A DNA stretch of 64,000 nucleotides from Planctomycetaceae bacterium (GTDB taxonomy: Bacteria; Planctomycetota; Phycisphaerae; Phycisphaerales; SM1A02): assembly GCA_947492385.1 (NCBI GenBank), contig CANLMX010000001.1, forward strand, positions 62,001 through 126,000, written 5' to 3'. The notes below the pieces were generated by a model. That model saw nothing but the letters and a program-made list of their open reading frames with translations. It ran no database searches and was not told the origin of the DNA. Below, one piece after another: positions 57,347 through 64,000 of this stretch. Position 1 is the first letter of the stretch, and every line of letters starts with the position of its first letter. The position numbers and the translations under genes are program-made.

Positions 57347-58504
57347 TTAGGGCGCGTCGGTGCGGATCGCGCCGGCGGCCGCCTCCGGGGCGCCCAACGG
57401 CCGCTCGCCCGCGTCGCATGCGGCGGCCACGAACCGCTGCGCGATCTCGCGCTCCGGCTCGCGCGCGAGTGCCTGCTCGAACATCGCGAGCGACTCGTCC
57501 ATGCGCCCGGCCGCGCGAGCCGAGGCGCCCAGGAACAGGTACCCGTCCGCGAGCTCGGGGCGCCGCCGCACCAGCTCCTCGCCGCACTCGCGCAGACGCG
57601 CCCAGTCCGAGAGTCGCCATGCGGCGTGTCCGAGGAGGAGCGCCGTCCGGCATTCGTGGTCGCGCTCGTCGCGCAGCCCAAGCAGCACGTCACGAGCCTC
57701 GGACGGACGACCGAGGACGACGAGGTTCCGCGCGCGCAGGCGCGCGAGGTCGGGGCGGCGCGCGCGCTTCTCGAGTACGGGATCCTCGAGCGCCGCGAGC
57801 GAGCCCGCATGGTCGCCCTTGGAGTAGCGCGCGAAGGCGAGTTCCTCGACGAGGTCCGGCGATGCGGTCTCACGAACCGCCGCGCGCTCCAGTCGCGACG
57901 CGCACGCATGGTGGTCGCCGCGCATCTTCGCGAGGTCCGCGTGCAGGCGGTCGACCACGGGACTGAACTCGAACGACCGCTCCATGGACGCCAGCCGCGC
58001 GTCGGCCTCGTCGTGCCTGCCGGCAAGCGTCAGCATCTCGACCTCGGCGGCCGAGAAGTGGAGCTTCGATGGATCGAGCTCCGATGCCTTGGCGTAGCAC
58101 TCGATCGCGCGATCGTGCTCGCGCCACCGCTGGTGGATGATGCCCATGAAGTAGTGCGGCTCGGGCTTCTTCGGATCGAGCTCGGCGCTCTTGGCGAACG
58201 CGTCGCGCGCGTCCTCGACCCGCATCATCTCGTGCAGGATGCGTCCGCGCAGCAGGTGGTACGAGCTGTCCTTCGGGAAGCGCACGATCGCGCGGTCGGC
58301 GTGCGAGAGCGCCTGCTCGAACTGGCCCGAGTGGAAGCTCTGGCGCGCCTGGTCATAGACGATCTGCGCACCGGCGCGGTCGTAGCGGTCCTGTGCCTCG
58401 CGGCGCACCTTCTGCGAGTGCGCGGCTTCGCCGCAGCCCTGCGCGAGGAGCGCGAGCGCGCAGAGCGCGCCACCGAACGTGCAGCGGATGAACGGACGGC
58501 TCAT
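57347..58504 (-). CDS. TPR-repeat lipoprotein
   Basis: LLAQGC lipobox; multiple TPR units (HFMG..., ALSHADRAIVRFPKDSSYHLLRGRI, AIECYAKASELDPSK). Confidence 0.85.
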   Translation of the reverse strand: MSRPFIRCTFGGALCALALLAQGCGEAAHSQKVRREAQDRYDRAGAQIVYDQARQSFHSGQFEQALSHADRAIVRFPKDSSYHLLRGRILHEMMRVEDARDAFAKSAELDPKKPEPHYFMGIIHQRWREHDRAIECYAKASELDPSKLHFSAAEVEMLTLAGRHDEADARLASMERSFEFSPVVDRLHADLAKMRGDHHACASRLERAAVRETASPDLVEELAFARYSKGDHAGSLAALEDPVLEKRARRPDLARLRARNLVVLGRPSEARDVLLGLRDERDHECRTALLLGHAAWRLSDWARLRECGEELVRRRPELADGYLFLGASARAAGRMDESLAMFEQALAREPEREIAQRFVAAACDAGERPLGAPEAAAGAIRTDAP

Positions 58505-60684
58505 GGGGCGGTCTCCTTGCGCGCGGCGGGCGCGGCGGGCGGGATCGCGGGCGCGGGCGGCGGCTCCGGGGCCGGCGCAGGCTCCGGCATCGGCAGCGGG
58601 TCGTACGGGTCGTAGTCGTCGTCCACCGGCGGCGGGACGTCCTTCGCGAGGTCCTCTGGCTTCGGCGGGGCGACCCAGCCGGGCGAGTACTTGAACGTGT
58701 CGTTCAGCGGGACGCCGTTGAAGGGCTCGCGCTGGCGCGGGTCGAGCAGCTCCAGCGAGTCGAGCTCGGTCCGGTACTGCTCGCGCCGGTCGGTGCGGAT
58801 CGCCTCGCGCAGCGAGATCATGGTGGGCGACGCGCGCTCGTTCCGCAGCGCCTGGTCGACGTAGAAGAGCGCGGTCGTGCGGTCGCCCTTCTTCCACGCC
58901 TCGAGCGCCTGGACCTCGTAGTTGCCCGCGAGGTGCGCGTGCGAGAACGGCAGCAGCCCGGCGCGCGCGCCGACCTTCGCTGCCTCGACAGTCTTCAGCG
59001 CCTCGTCGCCGGCACGGTAGTCCTGGCTGTCGTCGACGATCGTCGGCGTGATGAGGAACATCACTTCCTGCTTGCGGGTGGTTCCGGCGGCACCGCTGAA
59101 GACGCCGGGGATGAGGTCGCCCAGGCCAGGCACCTGGCGCTTGGTGACGCTCTCGTCCTCGCGGAAGAGGCCGCCGAGGACGATGGTCTGGCCGCTCTTC
59201 ACGCGCACGTTGGTCCGCAGTTCCTGCGTGAACTCGTCGGGGACCTCGGCCTGGCCGCCGACCGCCGCGATGGTCTTGCTGCGTGCCGTGCTCACCTGCG
59301 GGGCGAGCTCGATGCGCACCATGCCGTCCGGCGAGACGAACGGGCGGAAGATCAGCTTCACGCCGACGTCGAGGTACTTCACTTCCTGCGTCGTGCTGGT
59401 CTGCGTCTGCGTGGTCGAGAGGTACGCGATGCGCTCGCCGATCTGCACCTGCGCGCGCTGGCGGTTCAGGACGGTGACCGTGGGACGAGCCAGCACGCTG
59501 CTGTTCACCACCTGGTCGAGCATCTGCAGGAAGATCGCCACGTCGCTGGTCAGGACGCCCACCTGTGCGGTGGGGGTGATCTTGTTGTTGGTCGACGTCG
59601 GGAACAGGTTCGAGACGTTTCCGGTGGACGGCGTCCCGGGGACGGTCCCGCCGATCATTTCGTTGACCACGTCAAGCGGACCGCCGGTGATGCTGCCGAA
59701 ATCCACGTTGCCCACGACCGAGAGGTCCAGCCCGAACGCCGTGTCGTCGGTAAGGTCGACCGTGAGGATGGTCGCCTCGACGCGCACCTGCTTGGGCGGC
59801 GTGTCGAGCTCGGCCACCACCTTCGCCACGCGCTCGTGCACCTCGGGGTAGTCGTTCACCATCACCTTCGCGGCGAACGCGAAGCTGTCGGCTCCGCCGT
59901 TCTCGACGGTGGGTGCGTAGCCCTGGTCGACCTTGCCGAGCGCGACCGCGGTCCCGCCGTCGGTGAGCACGGGCTTGATGAAGGCGATCGCGTCCTCGGC
60001 CGAGAGGAACTGCAGCGTGATGATCCGGGCCTCGCGAACGCGCTGCGCGTCGACCTCGGCCTGGGTGTTCACGTAGATGAAGTCGCCTTCGCGCCGCCAG
60101 GCGAGTCCGTTCACGTCGAGGATCGCGTTGAGCGCGTCCTCGAGCGGCACGTCGAACAGGTTGACGGTGACGAGGCCCTTGACCTTGTCGCTGGCCACGA
60201 TGTTCTGGCGCGCCTTGATCGAGATGAGTTCGAGCAGCTTGCCCACCTCGATGCCCTGCGCGCTGAGCGAGAAGCGGCCCTCGGTCGTCATGTCGACGCG
60301 GGCGGCCTGCTTCGAGGGCGCGGCGGGCGCGGGCTCGGCGGCCGGCGGTGCGGCGGCCGGCGCGTCGGGCGCGGGTGGGCGGCCTCCGGGGCCCGTGAGC
60401 GGGGTCGACACGCCGCCCTGCGCGGCGTTCGCGCCGGGTGCGCCCCACACGGCGCTGCGGGGCTCGGTGCCGGGGGCGACGCCGGGGTCCGCGGTCGGAG
60501 CAGGAGGCGATGCGCTCGGCGGCGATCCGGAACCCGCGGGTGGGGGCGGCGCCGACGGACCCGGTTGCTGCGCCGGGGCCAGCGGCGTCGTCGAGACCAG
60601 CATGGCAAGCGAGGCCACGATCGTCGCGCGCATGCACGCGCGATCGGCGCCGAGGGTCGTGGTGTTCGTGATGTGGTGTGCCAT
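58501..60684 (-). CDS. Type II/IV secretion secretin (PilQ/GspD-like)
   Basis: LLELISIKARQNIVASDKVKGLVTVNLFDVPLEDALNAIL; VLNRQRAQVQIGERIAYL; VGVKLIFRPFVSPDGMVRIELAPQVS; GQTIVLGGLFREDE; FLITPTIVDD. Confidence 0.93.
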   Translation of the reverse strand: MAHHITNTTTLGADRACMRATIVASLAMLVSTTPLAPAQQPGPSAPPPPAGSGSPPSASPPAPTADPGVAPGTEPRSAVWGAPGANAAQGGVSTPLTGPGGRPPAPDAPAAAPPAAEPAPAAPSKQAARVDMTTEGRFSLSAQGIEVGKLLELISIKARQNIVASDKVKGLVTVNLFDVPLEDALNAILDVNGLAWRREGDFIYVNTQAEVDAQRVREARIITLQFLSAEDAIAFIKPVLTDGGTAVALGKVDQGYAPTVENGGADSFAFAAKVMVNDYPEVHERVAKVVAELDTPPKQVRVEATILTVDLTDDTAFGLDLSVVGNVDFGSITGGPLDVVNEMIGGTVPGTPSTGNVSNLFPTSTNNKITPTAQVGVLTSDVAIFLQMLDQVVNSSVLARPTVTVLNRQRAQVQIGERIAYLSTTQTQTSTTQEVKYLDVGVKLIFRPFVSPDGMVRIELAPQVSTARSKTIAAVGGQAEVPDEFTQELRTNVRVKSGQTIVLGGLFREDESVTKRQVPGLGDLIPGVFSGAAGTTRKQEVMFLITPTIVDDSQDYRAGDEALKTVEAAKVGARAGLLPFSHAHLAGNYEVQALEAWKKGDRTTALFYVDQALRNERASPTMISLREAIRTDRREQYRTELDSLELLDPRQREPFNGVPLNDTFKYSPGWVAPPKPEDLAKDVPPPVDDDYDPYDPLPMPEPAPAPEPPPAPAIPPAAPAARKETAP

Positions 60685-60766
60685 GTGACCTCGTTCCGCG
60701 GACACGGATCCGCTGCCGTCCAATGGATTCATCGGCGCGTCATCCCCGGGGCCTTCGATCACGTCG

Positions 60767-61261
60767 TCACGGTGCCTGATAAGTGACCGTCATGTCGCCG
60801 CTGAACGGGTCGAACGCGATCAGCGCCGCCTCAGGGCCGTCGGGCATCGTCAGGCGAATGGTCGGAACGGGGTCCATAACCCCGCCGAACGGCCCGAACG
60901 CCACCGAAGCGCCGCCGACGATCGTCATCGCGACCCCCGCGGCGGAGGTCCCGCGCCCTGCCCCGAACACGGCACCGACGGGTCCGTTCGGACCATCGAC
61001 CGCGACAAGCATGTCGTTCGCCGACACCACCACGTATCCGGGCAGGCCATCCGTCCGCGCGCGAAGGTGCGACGGGTTGGCCGGCTGCGCGAGGGAGCGC
61101 GCCCGCGCGAACGCGAGATCCGACTCCAGGAGGCGCACTGCCGCGTCGAGCCGCTCGTGCCGGCTCCCGCCGAACATGTCGGCGGCGAGCGCCGCGATGA
61201 CTGCGACGAACGCACACGCGACCAGCATCTCGATCAGCGTGAACCCGCGGGTGCGCCTCAT
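60767..61261 (-). CDS. Type II secretion/type IV pilus prepilin-like protein (GspH-like)
   Basis: RRTRGFTLIEMLVACAFVAVIAALAADMF. Confidence 0.88.
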   Translation of the reverse strand: MRRTRGFTLIEMLVACAFVAVIAALAADMFGGSRHERLDAAVRLLESDLAFARARSLAQPANPSHLRARTDGLPGYVVVSANDMLVAVDGPNGPVGAVFGAGRGTSAAGVAMTIVGGASVAFGPFGGVMDPVPTIRLTMPDGPEAALIAFDPFSGDMTVTYQAP

Positions 61262-62919
61262 CGTGCCGCCTCCGCGTCGAACCCGAGTCGCAACATGCGC
61301 GACGGGAACATGTCGTCGGGATCGCCGCCTCGGGACGGCGCACGGCCTTCCGTGAATCCCGTCACGAGGTCGAGCGCATGGTCGTAGTAGAAGCTCGCGG
61401 TGTCGTAGACCAGCAGGTGGTTGCTGGCGACACGGCCGTACAGCTGCGTCCGGCCGAAGAGCCGGATCGGGTTGGTCGGCAGGAACAGCGAACCGACCAC
61501 CGAGGAGTCACGGATGTCCCACAGGAAGAAGTTCGAGAGGAACTGCCGCATCGGGTAGAAGCGCACGCGCCAGGGCTCGAGGTACTGGGGCGAACTCGGC
61601 GCCGCCGCGTAGCAGTCGTTCCGCGTGAACTGCCCGAACCAGTTGCGGCGGTGCGGGTCACCGTCGTAGGCGGTCCCGTCGCACAGGTACTGGTGCCGCG
61701 GTCCCACCCAGCAGTTGCGGACGTCCATCGAGTAGCCGTTGTAGACCTCGAACGTGCTGTTGGGGTTGATCTCCACGACCGAGTTCTGCCAGTCGAGCCC
61801 GGTGAGCGCCAGGTTCGGGTTCACGACGAACTTCACGTCGCCGTTGATGATGATGCGGCTGTCGCGCAGCACCCACGAGCCCCACACCTCGTACGTGCCG
61901 GAGTTCAGCGTCACGGTCGCGCCGGAGCGGCACTCGAAGTTGCGCGTGAAGAGCTGCGGGAGGAAGTTCGCGCGGACGCGGAACGGGTTCAGGGAGTGCG
62001 TCCCGCCCGAGAGCACGTAGTGGTTCGTGTACGGAGTGAACGGCGAAGCCACGCTCGGGGCGTTCGGCGCCGAGACCATCCTGATCGAGTCCTCGGGGTC
62101 CATGCGCTTGGCGGCCACCTGCGAGGCCGCCGATCCCTGCACGACGATCCCGGATGCCGAGTGCGGGTAGTAGATCCACGTCGACTTCTGCGAATCGGGG
62201 TCGGTGGGTGTCGAACCGGCGACGACGGGCTCGAACCGGCAGCCGCCCTGGAGCCAGATGCCCGTGCCGAGCCAGGGAAACAGCGAGCTGAGGGCCGCAA
62301 GGTCCGCCTGCGTCCCGATGTTCACGCGCAGGTTCTGCGAACTCATCGGGGCGTTCGGCCATCGGCCGATGAAGTTGCTCGAACCGTCGACGATCATGAT
62401 CTTGTTGGCGAAGATGGCGTACTCGCCCTTCACCACTGTGGGGATGCTCATGTGCGCCACCGAGGTCCACGTGGAACCCTCGACGGTGCTGTCGACGGTC
62501 ACCTCGATCTCGGTGCTGGCGTTGTCGGGCGCCGCGGCGGCGCCGGACGCGCCGGCGGCGCGCTTCTCGATGTCCACCAGCCGAACCGTGACGGTGCCGC
62601 CGTCAAGCTCGTAGCCCGAGAGCATCGTGCCCGACACGTGGTTCGTGCGCCAGAGCGTCTCGCTCGTGCGCAGCAGGTTCTTCGCAAGGTCCATCCCGGA
62701 CGCGGCCAGCGACCGTGCCTGCGCCACGGTCCTCGCGTTGCCGGCAATCGCGGTCGTGGTGTCGCGACTGGCGACGTACGCCAGCGTCGTGGTTCCGACC
62801 ACCATCATCGAAAAGAGCGCCAGCATGAGCGCCGCGCCGCGACGCGACGGTCGTGCACGCCGGCGCACGTCGCGCGCACATCGCCGCGATGCCATGGGCA
62901 CGGTGCGCGTCAGTCGCAT
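61258..62919 (-). CDS. PilX-like pilus-assembly/hypothetical protein with N-terminal TM
   Basis: RRGAALMLALFSMMVVGTTTLAYVASRDTTTAIAGNARTVAQARSLAASGMDLAKNLL; lies between prepilin genes. Confidence 0.75.
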   Translation of the reverse strand: MRLTRTVPMASRRCARDVRRRARPSRRGAALMLALFSMMVVGTTTLAYVASRDTTTAIAGNARTVAQARSLAASGMDLAKNLLRTSETLWRTNHVSGTMLSGYELDGGTVTVRLVDIEKRAAGASGAAAAPDNASTEIEVTVDSTVEGSTWTSVAHMSIPTVVKGEYAIFANKIMIVDGSSNFIGRWPNAPMSSQNLRVNIGTQADLAALSSLFPWLGTGIWLQGGCRFEPVVAGSTPTDPDSQKSTWIYYPHSASGIVVQGSAASQVAAKRMDPEDSIRMVSAPNAPSVASPFTPYTNHYVLSGGTHSLNPFRVRANFLPQLFTRNFECRSGATVTLNSGTYEVWGSWVLRDSRIIINGDVKFVVNPNLALTGLDWQNSVVEINPNSTFEVYNGYSMDVRNCWVGPRHQYLCDGTAYDGDPHRRNWFGQFTRNDCYAAAPSSPQYLEPWRVRFYPMRQFLSNFFLWDIRDSSVVGSLFLPTNPIRLFGRTQLYGRVASNHLLVYDTASFYYDHALDLVTGFTEGRAPSRGGDPDDMFPSRMLRLGFDAEAAR

Positions 62920-63572
62920 GACGGATGCTCCATGAGGACCTCGAGCGCGCCGCCGACCTCGTATGCGCCGCCTTCAGGCTCGTCCGCGAGCTCCACGGAG
63001 AGCGCCATGCGGCGGTCCGAGCACGGGTCGAAGCCCGATGCGCGGAACGCGGCCGCCGAGACGCCGTCGATGACCACCGAGCGTTCGAGCGCCCCCTGCG
63101 CGGCCAGCGAGTCGCGCAGCGATTCCCAGTCGGTGGACAGCGCGACCTGGGTGCGGTCATCGCGGTTCGCCGTGCGCTCGACCACCACCGCCTGCGCGAC
63201 GGGGTCGAATGACCAGAAGCGAAGCTCCTCCCGGTGGATGGCGTCGTACTCGGCTGCGTTCGTCGGCGAGGCGTCGAACTCCTCGGAGGGCACCCACAGG
63301 GCGCAGAACGTGCCCTCCTGCTCGAGGATCATCCGGGCGCGGAAGAGGTGGTCCGCGGCGCGGGCCTGCGCGCGCGCGATGCGTGCGGTTGCGCGTGCGG
63401 CATCGTCCTGCCCCTCGAGACCGAGGCGGACGGCCGCCATCGTGGTCACCACGGATGCGGCGACGACCGCGGTCACCACGGCCGACACCATGAGCTCGAC
63501 GAGCGTCAGCCCCCGCGCAGCGCGGGTTCGCCGCTCGACTCCACGGCCGGTGGGAGTGCGCGCGCGCCTCAC
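62910..63572 (-). CDS. Prepilin-like protein (PilW/GspJ-like)
   Basis: RGLTLVELMVSAVVTAVVAASVVTTMAAVRLGLEGQ. Confidence 0.85.
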   Translation of the reverse strand: MRRARTPTGRGVERRTRAARGLTLVELMVSAVVTAVVAASVVTTMAAVRLGLEGQDDAARATARIARAQARAADHLFRARMILEQEGTFCALWVPSEEFDASPTNAAEYDAIHREELRFWSFDPVAQAVVVERTANRDDRTQVALSTDWESLRDSLAAQGALERSVVIDGVSAAAFRASGFDPCSDRRMALSVELADEPEGGAYEVGGALEVLMEHPSCD

Positions 63573-64000
63573 GTCGTCGGCTCCTTGCCGCGGAAGCGGA
63601 CCAGGCGCGCGAGTTCCGCGCCGTCGGGACCGAACACGCGGACCTCGACCCGCTTCCCCGCCACGACGTGGCCGTTGAGGTTCGTGAACGTCCGGCTCTC
63701 GGACGTCACCGTCGTCTGACGCGACATCCTCGCGTAGCGGGGTCCCATCGAGGGCCGGTCCGCGATGCCCGCGGCCGCGGGCGCGAGCATCGCGCCGCGC
63801 TCCTCGGTGCCGGCCATCGCGTCCATCCCCTCGTAGCCCTGTTCGAGCACCGCGCCCATCTGCAGTTCGGCGGCCTGGACCGCGAGCACCGACATGCGGT
63901 TCTCCTCCTCGACGGCGACGCCCACCGCGACGGCGGTCGAGCCCGCGAGCGCCACCATCGCCACGATCACCGACGCGATCAGCGCCTCGATGAGCGTGAA
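63569..64000 (-). CDS. Prepilin-like protein (PilV-like), partial at the right edge
   Basis: Reverse complement of the right end reads FTLIEALIASVIVAMVALAGSTAVAVGVAVEEE. Confidence 0.85.
   Translation of the reverse strand, partial: FTLIEALIASVIVAMVALAGSTAVAVGVAVEEENRMSVLAVQAAELQMGAVLEQGYEGMDAMAGTEERGAMLAPAAAGIADRPSMGPRYARMSRQTTVTSESRTFTNLNGHVVAGKRVEVRVFGPDGAELARLVRFRGKEPTT

Noticed and set aside
56420-60786. Plus-strand ORFs 56420-58615 and 58933-60786
   Set aside because: Antisense to alpha/beta hydrolase, TPR lipoprotein and secretin genes; low-complexity translations.
61378-63678. 766-aa plus-strand ORF over the pilin locus
   Set aside because: Antisense shadow of PilX/PilW-like genes; no recognisable domain.
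1-64000. tRNA, rRNA or riboswitch genes
   Set aside because: No convincing cloverleaf, rRNA or aptamer signatures found by eye; covariance-model searches (tRNAscan-SE, Infernal) were not available.

Overview
High-GC window, probably from a Planctomycetota/Phycisphaerae-like chromosome (inferred from DLNGDGxxDGxDLGxLLGxWG dockerin-type repeats, the overall gene style and a GldA/GldG/DUF4340-like locus). The flanks are ordinary: two tandem H-NOX genes, a GH18 chitinase, an SLC13-type transporter, an ABC exporter, a hydroxyproline-epimerase/DapA-family pair, galactokinase, MBL/beta-CASP, a Gld-like ABC set, a hybrid histidine kinase, a SYLF lipoprotein, and a type IV pilus/pseudopilin secretin locus. 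The unusual part is a ~33.8-kb island (about 11.15-45.15 kb). It is bracketed by ~180-200 bp direct repeats of ~98% identity, formed by the 3' ends of two paralogous lipoprotein genes. Inside is a 13-gene, mostly translationally coupled minus-strand operon (19.6-43.3 kb). It encodes an SrfB-like actin-fold ATPase, an SrfC-like GTPase, a second GTPase fused through a TM segment to an FGE/sulfatase-modifying-like domain, a vWA lipoprotein, a transglutaminase-like lipoprotein, a Zn-ribbon/TM protein, a TM/coiled-coil protein and other lipoproteins. Next to it are a transglutaminase-FKBP fusion and a separate three-gene GTPase/GAP1-like module. That module is itself nested between a second pair of ~163-bp direct repeats, with a broken FKBP fragment left at the far side. 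I read this as an under-described trans-envelope, NTPase-driven Srf-like system of unknown function. All domain calls come from motif reading; no database search was run.
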